The notes beneath the pieces are model-generated. The model was not told the DNA's origin. It saw nothing but the letters and a program-made list of their open reading frames with translations, and did not search any database. A DNA stretch of 64,000 nucleotides from Chlorophyllum brunneum (taxonomy: Eukaryota; Basidiomycota; Agaricomycetes; Agaricales; Agaricaceae): positions 62,001-126,000 of the forward strand of contig OY756139.1 of assembly GCA_963576785.1 (NCBI GenBank), given 5' to 3'. The stretch's first letter is position 1; each line of letters begins with the position of its first letter. This document shows positions 11,231 to 22,698 of this stretch, one piece after another. Position numbers and translations under genes: made by a program.

Positions 11231-12534
11231 CTATTTTCTGTGTGAGACAAGAGAGGCTGCAGAGTCTTGAGTAGCCAAGGTCAGTGAAGAGACCACCAGG
11301 CTGTTCGAAGCCGAGGAAGAATGCGGGGCTTCCATCTCCTTCAATTCCAGCGCCGTAATACTCTCTTGAGAATGGTTGGCGAAAAGCATTGAAGGAGATT
11401 CCGGCTGGCGAGATATTTCGGGGCTGTTGTTTATATGAACACAATTGGCCGTACCCAGGTGCCTGTAAATATACGCGACCAGAAAGGGCATGTTCCCTGC
11501 TACTATGCCAACGCCACACTATATCATGAGATATAAGAAAGAGATTCAGTTCTCGAGAAGACATAAATGCTTACCTCTACAACACCAGCAGTGACCTCCT
11601 CGACGGGATCTCCTTTCAGAATATATGTTGCGTGGATAATTGATGTAATTATTGTTGCAACATAACAAGCGAAGGAGCCCAGTATCCTCCACCTACTCAT
11701 GCCCTGCAACAACCAAAGAAGTGAAAATATTTTGTAGAATAGAAGCGAGTCGGCGGCCGCGTCAACTAGGAATAATCATCAGTTAAACTCGCTAACGCAA
11801 GGAAGTGCGTACCAATGTAATGGGAGATGGCAACTTGCAATCCGAGTGGACAATGCGGGACTGCTTTTGTTTCCCATTCGTGGCGGCTGTTATGACAAAC
11901 GATCGCTGCCTGGACAATGAGCCCGCACATGATAACCACATAAGCGAACATCATAAACAAAAACTGCCTCTTAAACCACGGCAGAGGTTGCCCACTAGTA
12001 TCTGAGGAAGTCACGAATAAGCTCAATAGAGCGATACGTGTATTCCTGTGGGTGCATTGGTAAAACTCAGGTCGTAGTTCAGGAGCAATGGACTCACCAG
12101 ACAATTAGGTAGAAGGTGGATAAGCGAGCGTATGATCTTCCAGGGCCCACTGCACTAAACGTTAGTTGTGAAGCTACAAAAACTCCTGAAGGGTAGGAAC
12201 ATACATGCGGAAACTGGAAGTGAAAAAAGAACGAGCTGGAAAATCTGTGAGGAAATAGCGATGAAAGTGCATGACTATGATATGGCATAAGTCAGCAATC
12301 AATGACAAAGATGTCTGAAGCCTCACCTCGTAAATGAAACCCCTCTTCACCAACGCACGACGTGACCAAGTGGCAGGCCAGCGCATCCACCAACGCAGAA
12401 TGGTAGTCAGGACGCCGATGGCCGTCCAGACAGCAGAGAGCGCTATTGGATTAGAAAGTTAACTTTCATGAAGAAAGGCTCAAATCGAAGGGATTATACT
12501 TGCTCCGGATGGTTGATAAATCTTTGTGGTCCAT
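11231..12534 (-). CDS. fungal rhodopsin-like (PTH11-type) integral membrane protein
   Basis: Probable seven-helix membrane protein of the fungal rhodopsin-like family; ligand unknown. Exons that join in one frame are 12442-12327, 12274-12205, 12149-12098, 12045-11813, 11765-11575 and 11518-11231 (introns 47-56 nt), giving about 316 residues. Hydrophobic segments are visible in TAIGVLTTILRW, TFIAISSQIFQLVLFSL, FLFMMFAYVVIMCGLIVQA, LLFYKIFSLLWLL, YVATIITSIIHATYIL and NMPFLVAYIYR. The pattern of an acidic residue before helix 6, an ITS.IHA helix and a C-terminal helix ending in YIYR is known from this family. The cytosolic tail is Ser-rich and ends in SHRK. The 5' exon is uncertain: the ATG at 12534 with donor at 12499 enters in the wrong phase by one base, so either the true first exon was missed or there is a frameshift. 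Confidence 0.62.
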
Positions 12535-14692
12535 GGCGGAACATATGCTAAGACGACTCCTTCATATTTATGAGTATGACCTCAGGGACGAGATAAAGGG
12601 AAAGAGGTGTGTCTAGAGAAAAATGCCCAAGTTTGTGTAACCGTTTTCTCTCCAAGGTTGCGCCGCCGCTTGGGCGCCTATGATCGTGGAACTTTATATG
12701 CAGTATGTGGATGAAGGCCGAAGCCATACTGAATACGTGCGGCAGGGACGTTTCACCCGGAGGACTAGTGGGACCGGTCCCCTGTGGGTGGCCAGCAAGA
12801 CACAGGGTTTTCCCCCTCACGAGGGGTTACTGGACCACCGAGCGAGTGATAGAACTAGCCGAAGTTTATGAAAAACTACCTCTACCAACATAAGCGCATA
12901 TCTATTGAGAGGAAAACCTGAGTCGATGGAACAATTTCGATACCACAGAAAACCTTAGTGCCGCTCTGTTGTTATTATCAGTTTATGGTTTGTTCAGTGT
13001 GGACACCGCTTGGACTGCTATGGTCAATTGTTAACGAGGTGTCAAGAGTATTCCGATTGCGGTGGGACGAAATGCAAATATGTGGTAATGTGGACACTCC
13101 ACGGGTGGAAAGTTTATCTTGGTGGAACTAGGAATCCAAAATAAGAATAGTGCGATCCGGGTGCATAACTTATTATCTCCCCCGTGTTCTCGGAAGAAGC
13201 GCTATGGATCTGACAGGCATTTACGTGGATCTGCAGTTCGAAAAACTTGGCCTCGCCCCTGAGCTGAGCGATCTCAGGTACAAACACACGGAACTCGGTG
13301 AGCAAGGACCTGTGATTTAAAAAAGAAAAAAATTAAATAGCGTCTCGCCCATGTTAGAGGGGGTGTCTATGATGGTGGGAATCGGGAAAACCTGAGCGCG
13401 GAATTTTGGATGGAACAAAAGGCGTAAGGAGGAGTCAGAGTGATAATTACGTCAAGGGTAGTTGTTTGCGGAATGGTATAAGAACTTTGAGGATTTTCGG
13501 CCATGCAGCGGCCCAGTTCCAAAAATAAGAACACTCTGGATGGGGAATACGACGCTAGAATGTTTCCTATGTGAGATGTACTTGTGTACGGGAATTCTCT
13601 AGACAGAGCTGAACTTAAAATCAAACCCATGCACTCATTCAATAGACAAGCTGAGGATGCGGGATACCCTGTACAGAGTACAGCCCAGGCTACTCGAATG
13701 AAAACATTATATATACTTTATGACGAGCAACTGACAATCGGGGTCACCCGCTGCAACCAGGCACTACATAGAGCATTTGCTATGACTCTGTCAGAAAGTA
13801 ATGGGACCGAAAGGGATCCAGACTATTGCGGTGGAATGTTCGTTGCTTTCCGCGTGAGTAACCTGTCAATTGTCCAAGTTAAAACGCCCGAGGTCCACCC
13901 CATATCCTCCCATACCCAGCATGTTTCCATAATGCTGACAACTCCTCGACCGCCCCAATTAATGTTAATTCCTCCCCGATTAGACTTGGAGTGATTCGTG
14001 ACTTTCTGTCGGCGCGATCGCGCTCCCAAAAGAAACAATACCACACCTTGACTCTCCACGGCAATCCAGAGCGGGAATCCGTTCGACGGCATCCAGTGAC
14101 TAACCTATCCAAGATTCAATTTCACGAGGGAATGACTTGGAAGTTATTACAATAGGACATAGGTCATGTGACAAAATAATGGAGACGGTAATCCCAGAAC
14201 CCATGATATACAGTATCTAGTACTTACCAGCAGCAATCCAGGACGAAATTCACCATTCCATCCAGGGAACCCTCGAATGATAGGAACCCAGTGCTCAAAT
14301 GATGGTAACACACTAACACACGGAACGATGCTCTCAGAGCCACTCCCAGCCCGGCACCACGAGGGCATTCCGGAACATCAATCGTGAGCTGGGGGATTTA
14401 CCGAAGAGTCGGAAGACGTTCTCGGACATTCAATAGCTTTGCCTTATAAACCCCTCGCCCTACGGTTATCTCTTATCTGCACTTTGAACGCGGACTGCAC
14501 GTGTCAAGCGAAAGAGCGTGTTTTCATTCCTTGCCAGGCGTTGAACACCCAGCAGCGAACAGCGAAAGTTTAACTAGGCCACGCCAAACTTCCCAAACAC
14601 ATCCGCTATCGCACAATTTCTCTCCATCGTATTCTCTCGGAAGGCTACCCAACGAATATTCTCCTTGTTCACACTCTTGAACATCGACCATC
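12535..14692. other. intergenic, no gene recognised; promoter of the next gene at its right end
   Basis: Scattered open frames up to 136 codons on both strands have no recognisable domain, signal peptide or intron pattern. A small palindrome CCCCTCACGAGGGG lies near 12812-12825. The last 250 bases serve as promoter of the gene at 14693. Confidence 0.4.
14445..14450 (+). promoter_or_regulatory. TATA box of the proline-rich gene
   Basis: TATAAA followed by a C-rich stretch, about 240 bases before the ATG at 14693. The distance implies a leader of roughly 200 bases. Confidence 0.4.
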
Positions 14693-16012
14693 ATGATCAC
14701 ATCCAAGGGTTATGTTCAACCTCACCACACCAACGTTCCCCGTCGTCGACCACGAACTCGTCCTCCCCCAAATTACCCATCACCCATGAAGGACGAACCC
14801 ACCATACCTGTATTTGACCCAGGCCATCAGGCTACTTGTTCACCACTTTCTCATGGTTGTGAACTCATGGACACTAGGATCACCCTCCCCACCACATCGG
14901 ACAAGGAGAGACGCCCCTCACCTGAGACTCCCATCACGGTTCCATCAGATGCAATTCAGACCTGTGATACCCCAGCCGACAAGCTCTTGACTACTCCGCC
15001 TCCACACAAGACACCGGCAGAGGCTGTCGTTGATCCGGCAACGTCCCCAGGCTTTCGTTTTCCATTAAACCCTAGTTCCCCTCCTCACCACTCTCCCATT
15101 CGATCGCGTCTCACGGCTCGAGGCAACCTCGAACCGCATGTAACAAACCTGCCTCGAAGATCAAGCCCTTCTCAGAAAGAAAGGGAAAGAGTCCGTAAGA
15201 GGTGTTTACAAGAACTGATTATCGGATCCGGGGTTTGGATTGCGCTTAACCCCGGGATTGTCGGGGATGAATTAATTGATGAGGACCGAGATTGGATGTG
15301 GGAGGAGGAACTCGGATATTCGGGAGTCATACGTGTTCGTGTGGGTGAACATCGTGAAGGATGCAGTAGAGTCTGTAGCAAAAGAGCGGGTGAGGAGGAA
15401 CTTGTCCTCGTCATCGGATCGGAGAAAGCAATTCGGTGTGACGACCTTGGTATTTCTGCACTTTCCGACGCTCAGCTCAGGGAAGCGGCAGCTTTCCTCA
15501 TCGAAAGCCGTAGAGGGGCCGAAGGAAACGGAAAGGCTCTCATCACTGTACCGTCTGCAAGACCCGTCGAAGCTCTCTCCCTCGCCCTTTTTGCGCTCTC
15601 CCTCGCCCTTTTTGCGCTCTCCCTCCCCTCAACATCCTTTCCATCCTGTCCATCGTCATCTCCTTCCTATCTCTCCCGACTACGATTTCTTCCCGGTATC
15701 CTCGAGCTAGAACAAAGTCAAGAAGTCAACATAGATGCCACAATGGATTCTTCCGGACTAGAAGTAGCTGGAAACGGACACCGCAAATTCAGCCTTATCC
15801 AACTTGCACTTTGGCATATTCATGATTTTATCCCGGAAAGCCGATCCAATGACTCCGGAGTGTTGAAGGAAGAGTGGAGAGGAGCGCTGTCGTTTGCTGG
15901 GATTGCACGGTTAGAGAAATTGGTTGCCCGGTTTGGTCAACACTTTTCTGCTCGGCAAATTCAGCCACCACAGGGCACTTTTCGCCTTGCGAACCACTCG
16001 ATCCATGGGTAA
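14693..16012 (+). CDS. proline-rich protein of unknown function
   Basis: Uninterrupted open frame of 439 residues, which I do not recognise. The first 150 residues are basic, Pro/Ser/Thr-rich and probably disordered (RRRPRTRPPPNYPSP). Residues about 155-290 look folded (QELIIGSGVWIALNPGIVG, then charged segments). Near residue 295 a perfect 21-nt direct repeat (15574-15615) encodes two copies of ALSLALF, a short hydrophobic run. The C-terminal 100 residues are again folded-looking (LIQLALWHIHDFIPES). A TATA box at 14445 and the long frame support a real gene. No intron is needed, although one in the repeat region cannot be excluded. No signal peptide is seen. Confidence 0.5.
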   Translation: MITSKGYVQPHHTNVPRRRPRTRPPPNYPSPMKDEPTIPVFDPGHQATCSPLSHGCELMDTRITLPTTSDKERRPSPETPITVPSDAIQTCDTPADKLLTTPPPHKTPAEAVVDPATSPGFRFPLNPSSPPHHSPIRSRLTARGNLEPHVTNLPRRSSPSQKERERVRKRCLQELIIGSGVWIALNPGIVGDELIDEDRDWMWEEELGYSGVIRVRVGEHREGCSRVCSKRAGEEELVLVIGSEKAIRCDDLGISALSDAQLREAAAFLIESRRGAEGNGKALITVPSARPVEALSLALFALSLALFALSLPSTSFPSCPSSSPSYLSRLRFLPGILELEQSQEVNIDATMDSSGLEVAGNGHRKFSLIQLALWHIHDFIPESRSNDSGVLKEEWRGALSFAGIARLEKLVARFGQHFSARQIQPPQGTFRLANHSIHG

Positions 16013-16889
16013 TAGGCACCCTCTCAATCGCCTCGAACCGCTGAGCTGCTTGAAGTGATGATTACCTCCTCTGATTGTACCATATGTGTCCCAGTAGCAC
16101 CGTGTCGTTTGCACTCCCTTGCTAATTTCATCTCGTTTCCCCTCCGTTCTCGTTGTTTCTATCAACTATAACGAGTTTCCCGGAGTTGCCGAATCATCGC
16201 TTTAGCTGTCAGTGGCAGATATATCCTCAGCTACGATCTTGATCACAAAATCACCACAGTGACTATTCCCAGTAACTTTGACATTTGGGCGACTTCTTCG
16301 CGATCTAGAAACAACTAGATACATGTTCAGACAGATCGCGAATACCAAGTTGAGGGCGGGGTCAGGATTTCCATCCTGGGATCAACGATCTCACAAACCT
16401 TCAGGCTCGTAAGATCATCGTTCCGAGTTTCTACTCATGATATTTTGTCCGATTGAGGTGAAAACAAGAAAGGATAGGAAATATCAAAAGAGTTAGTGAA
16501 ACCCAAATTTCAAGAGATTGTGGGCAAATGTCATATGACTCTGGACGGCTCGGTGATCAGAGCGTAGTTCCGCTGTTAATATGCGATTTGCCGAACGCGC
16601 GGATAAACCTGTTCATGGAGCAAATAAGCATTGATGCTGTCCGTAACTGATAGAACGGGTCAATTTAGCTGGGGAGTTGTGACCAGGCAAGCCTGCCAGG
16701 GCGGAAATTCAACGGAGCAGCTGAACCAAGTTTACTTTTGTTTGTTATGATGTTGAACCCAAAAATAGGTTAGTACGAGTTTACCGGAGGCTTGCACCAC
16801 AGGCCATAGGAAATAAGCGCTTTGTTCTTCTTCCTTTCCCATTCCTCTGCCGTCGACATTCATCCTTCATACACCCAGGAGCTGAACCC
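16013..16889. other. intergenic, no gene recognised
   Basis: No supported coding sequence. The right end, with CT-rich stretches at 16825-16850, probably holds the promoter and leader of the small gene at 16890. Confidence 0.35.
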
Positions 16890-17286
16890 ATGGGGTTTTC
16901 TTTATCCTATCTATGCAGCTGGTGCTGTAAGTCTACCTTTTTCGTCTTCGGGTTGCATGATTTCCTAATACGTCGGCTCCCACTTTTGCGTTCATGAAAT
17001 GGTTGCTACCCGGCCAAATCGTTCAGCCTGTTTCAAGAGTGATGGTGATGCGGACGAAAATGGACATGGAGGCCTGCCCGACGGACGCCCGAGAGAAAAT
17101 GAGGGGAGGCTCAAGGTCAATGGCGTGAGTAATGAGCAGATGCAACCGACGCTGCCGCCCTTGCCAGAGCTGCGACCTTTGGATCCATTGGAGCCTTTCA
17201 AGGATATCAGACGGAGTATCGACCCAGGTGGTTCGACTGTACCTACAGAGAGAGGAGAGCGTAATGGTACGGCGTCAAAATCATGA
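16890..17286 (+). CDS. small, probably N-myristoylated and palmitoylated protein, unknown function
   Basis: Two exons (16890-16926 and 17027-17286, intron of 100 nt with donor GTAAGT and acceptor TTCAG) give 98 residues. I prefer this model to the single-exon frame starting at 16999 because splicing yields the N-terminus MGFSLSYLCSWCSCFK. That has Gly2 with Ser6, a good N-myristoylation context, and a cysteine cluster suited to palmitoylation, so membrane anchoring is inferred. The rest is hydrophilic and Gly/Pro-rich (LPPLPELRPLDPLEPF). The layout, an acylated tip on a disordered body, recalls membrane-anchored adaptor proteins, but I recognise no family. The intron is about twice the length of most others in the window. 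Confidence 0.5.
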
Positions 17287-17834
17287 AGGATCCATGGGGA
17301 AATAGTGAGCGGATCATTTGTCTTGTAGTACTTTTTCTTTTACTGCCTGCTGACGATGCAGATAGGACGATAGGTCCGGCTGTGTCATGTCATCCCACAC
17401 GCTCATTGATTTCTTTGGACATTTGATTTATATTTGTTACTCGGGCTGGACTACTGTACACTCTTTTACCCCTCCCTTTTCATCATGTTCACATTAGACC
17501 CAGTATCACTTCGGATTTAATTCTCAATTTATAGCGCTTCCGTGCTCGCATTGACGTGCCTCCTATATGACAGCCAACCTCAACATCAACCTCTACCTAT
17601 CGTACTGTCCAACAACGCCAAGATATATTGAGCTCCAGAAGTGAAGAGCGCATGATGTTGATTTATACCCTCAGCCGCAGCAGCAGGTTGTATCAATCCT
17701 AAATTCATCAGCAACAACCAGGAGTCGGTCCACTACTACTTCGTACAAAATCAAGGCTGGATTCCGTTTGGCGCCCAACGTTCGTCCATTTGATACCCCT
17801 GGAGCCTATGACCACCCGCGGGCTCGCGGACGCT
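17287..17834. other. spacer; left end of the tandem duplication
   Basis: No gene is seen. From 17532 (TAGCGCT) onward it is duplicated at 20502 onward, including a CATTGACGTGCCTCCTATAT block. It is the 3' flank of the membrane-protein gene that follows on the minus strand. Confidence 0.5.
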
Positions 17835-19660
17835 CTAATGTAACCGCAGTGTCTTGATAATGTTCTCCAGATCAAAGGTATGCAATTGATCTTCCTTCAC
17901 CACCACCATGAGGGTAACCAAGAACACAACCAACACTCCAACCACCACGATCAACGCAATCAAAAATGGTTTGCTCCCAACCAAAGCTAGCGTTTGAACC
18001 TCCCCACTTGCGACTATATCAATCATCTCGAATGAGGGTATTCTCAAATTTTCATCATTAGGCTTGTATCCACTCAACGATGCTTTGGCAGATGAGAGTA
18101 ACACCGTGTTCATCTGTTGATTTATTTGGTCGAGTGGGAAAGGTTTGATTCCTTCAGGTTTGTCATCATATTCGAAAGAACGGTTGGGGAAGAAGAGGAT
18201 AGTCGAAATATCGTTGACAAAGGAACGAGTGTCGCCGTATGATGCAACAGACGTCGTTGCACCGAGAAGCGTTTGTGAGAAAATGGCATTTGCTGCTTCG
18301 ACCGGGAAGTTTTTGATGACAGGAGGACCTGGGAATGTGGTAGCTTGAAGAGTCGTTCCTGTGAGACTCACAGTAGCGGGAGAGACTACGAGTCGAGGGT
18401 CGCACAGGAGGACGGAAACGAGTATAGGATCAGTATTTGTATCCTCTCCGCCTGTTCCCGTGAAGTTTGCGGGAAGAAATAAGGTAGGCACATCTTCAAG
18501 GTTAAGTGCCACACGCGTGGAGAGTGTGGTATTGCTGCCAACGAAAATAAACGCGATAAGGGAACTATTCGCAGGACCATCAATTTTACCAGGAACTTCC
18601 ATGGGTAGAATTGCTGGATTTTGGGCTCAGTGCATGAATAGAACTGGTGCGGGTTGGACTTACTGGCATCCCCCCACCCAACGTCAGTCCTTATTAACGA
18701 CACTGAATCATGAACAAACCACGCCTGGTTATCCACCATGATATCAGACCCATTAATCTCTGGTTGCTTCCAGGAGCAACTGAAGTTGTATGTCACAACG
18801 TCGCTCTGGTACCTAATCGTCCCATTGGACGACATTAAATCCGAAGATGGCCATGGTATGAGCATGTTCGTCTGGTTGGTTCGAAAACCGTAGACCCCGC
18901 TCTCGACTTGTTCGAGTCTTGTGATGAGGTCGGCTCGATCGAGTACCAATACATCACTCCCTTGGTCTGACAGATTTGTGGTCATTGTGAGGTTGGCAAT
19001 TTTGGTTTTAAGTGGAAATTGAGTCGCGATGGAGTCCACAGTGAGTGCACTGGGGCCAAGCCCATGTAATGCGATCAAGAGTAGCGTAGAAACAAACGCC
19101 AAGCGGAATGGAATTGTAGCCTTCCTTGACGCGAAGTGGTTGATTTGGTCAAAAAACCCTGCTGTCAACCGAGAGACATTATCAGTCTCCCCGAGAACAA
19201 TACTTCCAGTTCGGCGGTATTGTTCAATCCACTCTGTGCTGAACATATGAAGAAGGATGTCTTTGACTATTAATATCGCGAGGGAATGCCAAATGACCGA
19301 GATGATCGTAAGCGCGCCTTTTGCTTCGGTGAGAGAGATGTTGGAGGATAAATGGATTGGAATAGGGTTCGACTTGGCAAGCGACGCGAGTATAATGAAG
19401 CCGAATTCGATGAGAATGAATGCCACAATACGGAGGATAAATGAATATTTGAAGAGGGTGGGACTTGGTTTCCAGGATGGTTTCTTGGGGGCGAGAATGA
19501 GTGGTTCGACTTTTGGACGCAAGCCGTCATCTGTATGAGAGAGAGAGAGAGGAGAGTATTCTGTTCCAACCGTTGTGAATGGGGCCATGGTTGGGTTTAG
19601 TCGTAGGCTCACTCGGCGCCTCTTAAGGTCAGGAGGTTTCCATAACCACAACAAGATCAT
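17835..19660 (-). CDS. membrane protein of the duplicated fungal family, single unit
   Basis: Function unknown. Two exons (19660-18664 and 18613-17835, intron of 50 nt at the same relative place as in the other family members) give 591 residues. A second in-frame ATG at 19588 would give 567; the 24-residue leader before it has a counterpart in the tandem copy, so the longer start may be real. The order of parts is a basic N-terminus, helix IVAFILIEFGFIILASL, helix ALTIISVIWHSLAILIV, the FSTEW motif, helix STLLLIALHGLGPSALTV, a domain with many N-x-S/T sites and an SVLLCDP motif, helix LIALIVVVGVLVVFLVTLMV, then a short cytosolic tail. It matches each unit of the fused protein at 4406-7899 in length, helix layout and intron position. 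Confidence 0.8.
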
Positions 19661-20852
19661 TAACTAATGTCCTTTTCGACCGGCATCAGGGTCATTGTGT
19701 TTGAATAGCGCTCCAAGCGCTCAGCTAAAAACTGTGTGAGGACCGAAATCTTAAACGCCAATTGCTTTAAAATATCATGCACTGGGAACAATGACTACGT
19801 CACAACACCCCACCCACCTCGGAAACTTTCTGCTGACTCGGCAAATGCTACGGCACGAATGCTCATTTGGAATCTATATAAGCCATCCTTACTCTCGTGT
19901 CGATGGATACTGATGTGTTCGCCCACCCCTACCAGCATCTCACCGAACCCGAGGTCCGGTTACTTTCAAATCATCCAGAGTTGTTGAAAGTGGGATTGAT
20001 GACCCATCTGAACTAGATGTCTATCGTTGCACCAAAGACAGGATGGTGATAGGAATCATTTCATATATGATGGCCGCACAACTCATGCTTAATTCATTTA
20101 CACAGGCTTTCGGTTACCCCCGTAAAGTTTCGTCTCACTCACCTCAGTTGTCTGCCATCACGTGGATGGGTGCTGAGGATACTTACTGGTTTTCACAGGT
20201 GTAGTAACTCCCAGTTCAGCCACTTCGGGGACAAATTGCCCATGGTAACCGAATAAGAAGCCATGAAGTCACTATTCGACTCAGGGACATTGTAACTTGC
20301 ACATTTTTCCCACGTGTATGTTAACTGAAAAATCATTTCCCATCCCTTTCTTCATCAACCTGGTAGCATTCGTTCATTGTCCAGTATTCAGCAGGTTAGG
20401 AACTTATATTTACATAGATTGAGTTAGATAGAAAACCACTCTACCCCATGGAGGACTGTTTTACGTCCACTCCGATGGTTCCTACAACTACTCTTATGGA
20501 CTAGCGCTCCATGCTTGCATTGACGTGCCTCCTATATGACAGCCAACCTCAATATCAACCTCTACTATCGTACTGTCCAACAACGCCAAGATGTGTTGAG
20601 CTCGAGATGTGAAGAATGCATGATATTGATTTATACCCTCAGCTGCAGCAGTGAGTTGTATCAATCCTAAATTCATCAGCAACAACCAGGAGTCCATCAA
20701 CTACTACTTTGTACAAAATCAAGGCTGGAGCTCGTCAACTACTACTTCGTACAATATCAGAGCTGGATTCCGTGTGGCACCCAACGTTTCTCCATGTGAT
20801 ACCGCTGGAGCCTATGACCACCTGCGAGCCTGCCAACGCTCCAGGACTTCTA
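19661..20852. other. upstream spacer of the left family copy and junction of the duplication
   Basis: Contains the 5' flank of the gene at 17835-19660, then the transporter exon remnant (20431-20500), then the 3' flank of the right copy. The 5' flank is duplicated at about 22700-23450. No complete gene is present. Confidence 0.5.
20431..20500 (+). pseudogene. stranded fragment of the sugar-transporter first coding exons
   Basis: Nearly identical to about 23607-23683 inside exon 2 of the transporter (GAAAACCACTCTACCCC, GGAGGACTGTTTTAC and TCCGATGGTTCCTAC blocks). It ends abruptly at the unit junction after CTTATGGAC. The start codon, the first intron and the beginning of exon 2 are missing. 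It is the mark left by the tandem duplication. Confidence 0.85.
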
Positions 20853-22698
20853 TCATTGTAACTGCAGCGTCTTGATAATATTCTTCAGATCAAATGTATG
20901 TAACTGATCCCCCTTCACCACCGCCATGAGGGTAACCAAGAACACAACCAACACTCCAACCACCACGATCAACACAATCAAAAATGGTTTACTCCCAACC
21001 AAACCCAGCTGCTGAACCTCCACACTTGCATCAGTATCAATCATCTCAAAAGAGGGTATTATCAAATGATTATCCCTGGGCTTGTATCCCCTCAACAACG
21101 CTTTGGCAGATGAGAGTAACACAGTGTTCATTTGTTGATTTATTTGGTCGAGTAGGAAAGGTTTGACTCCTTCAGGTTTGTCATCATATACGAAAGAGCG
21201 GTTGGGGAAGAAGAGGATAGTCGAAATATCGTTGACAAGGGACCAACCATCGTGGTATGATGCACGGATTGACGTTGCACTGAGAAGGGTTTGTGAGAAA
21301 ATGGTATGTGCCACCCCGACTGGGAAGTTTTTGACGACAGGAGGACCTGGGAACGTGGTAGCTTGAAGAGTCAATCCTGTGAGACTCACAGTAGCGGGAG
21401 AGATTCTGAGTTGAGGGTTGCACAGTAGGACGGAAATGAGCATAGGACTAGTATTTGTACCCCTTCTATTTGTTCGTATGACGTTTTCAGGAAGAAATAG
21501 AGTAGGAACACCTTCAAGATTAAGGGCCAGGCGTTTGGAGAGTGTGGTATTGCTGCCAATGAAAACAAATGCGCTAACGGAACTATTCACAAGACCGCCA
21601 ATTTTACCAGAGACTGCCATGGGTAGTATTGCTGGACCTCTTGGTTTAGCGCATAAATAAACACTGGTGCAGTTTGGACTTACTGGCATCCTCCCACCCA
21701 ACGCCAACCCACGTCACCATTGGATAATAAGGAAACCACTCTCGGTAATCCACCTCCAAACCCGGGTCGATTTGGGACCCATTGATCCCTGGTGGCTCCC
21801 AGGAGCAACTAAAGTTGCATGTCACAATGTCGCTGTGATACCTAATTGTCCCATTGGATGACATTAAATCCGAAGACGGCCATGGTATGAGCATGTTTGT
21901 CTGGTTGGTTCCAAAACCATAGGCCCTGCCCTCGACTTGTTCAAGTCTTGTAATGAGGTTGACTAGATCGAGTATCGACAAATCATTCCCTCCGTGAAGT
22001 AAATTTGTCTTCAATGTGAGGTTGGCAATTTTGGTTTTAAGTGGAATTTGAGTCGCAATTGAGTCCACAGTGAGTGCACTGGAACCGAGTCCATTTAATG
22101 CTATCAAAAGTAGTGTAGAAATAAACGCCAAGCAGAATGGAATTGTAGCCTTCCTTGACGCGAAGTGGTTGATTTTGTCGAAAAACCCCGCCGTCAACCG
22201 AGAGACATTATCAGTCTCCCCGAGAACGATACTTCCAGTTCGGCGGTATTGTTCAATCCACTCTGCGCTGAACATATGAAGAAGGATGTCTTTGACTATT
22301 AATATCGCGAGGGAATGCCAAATGACCGAGATGATCGTAAGCGCGCCTTTTGCTTCGGTGAGAGAGATGTTGGAGGATAAATGGATTGGAATAGGGTTCG
22401 ACTTGGTGAGCGACGCGAGTATAATGAAGCCGAGCTCGATGAGAATGAATACCACAATACGGAGAATAAATGAGTATCTGGAGATGAGACTTAGTTTCTG
22501 GGGTGGTTTATTGGCAGCAAGAATGAGTGGTTCGACTTTTGGACGGAGGTCGTCATTTGCATGCGAGGGAGAAAGGGAAGAGTATTCTGTTCCAACGAAC
22601 GTGGATGGGGGCATGGTGGAGTGCACTCGTAAGCTGTTGGTCTTCGCGCCTTGTCTGCTATAAAGGCTAGGAGCTTCCTGTAACCATAAAATGATCAA
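20853..22698 (-). CDS. membrane protein of the duplicated fungal family, tandem copy
   Basis: Function unknown; tandem paralogue of 17835-19660. Two exons (22698-21684 and 21631-20853, intron of 52 nt) give 597 residues, with a second in-frame ATG at 22614. It has the same helix layout, the FSAEW motif after helix 2, a GLGSSALTVDS stretch after helix 3, an SVLLCNP motif in the exposed domain (the partner has SVLLCDP) and a last helix VVVGVLVVFLVTLMAVV. No frameshift or stop is seen, so both copies look usable. The gene is divergent from the sugar transporter, with about 760 bp between the start codons. Confidence 0.8.

Larger units (their letters stand above)
17532..20501. repeat. left unit of a tandem direct duplication of about 3 kb
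   Basis: This unit (membrane-protein gene, its upstream spacer, and a piece of the sugar-transporter first coding exons) is repeated at 20502 onward in the same order and orientation. Both unit starts share TAGCGCT, which reads as microhomology at the junction. The left unit ends inside a transporter exon copy at 20431-20500. Confidence 0.8.

Noticed and set aside
12812..12825. Palindrome CCCCTCACGAGGGG as a terminator or protein-binding site
   Set aside because: A single short palindrome in eukaryotic spacer DNA, with no second copy or nearby start or stop.
13584..13994. Plus-strand frame of 136 codons
   Set aside because: No domain, signal peptide or supporting neighbours; consistent with a chance frame.
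15276..15710. Second plus-strand frame inside the proline-rich gene
   Set aside because: Shadow of the 439-codon frame, with low-complexity composition.
18601..18664. Shorter intron (38 nt) in the membrane protein, ending at CACTGAG
   Set aside because: The 50-nt version ending at TCCAG matches the 52-nt intron of the tandem copy and normal intron length.
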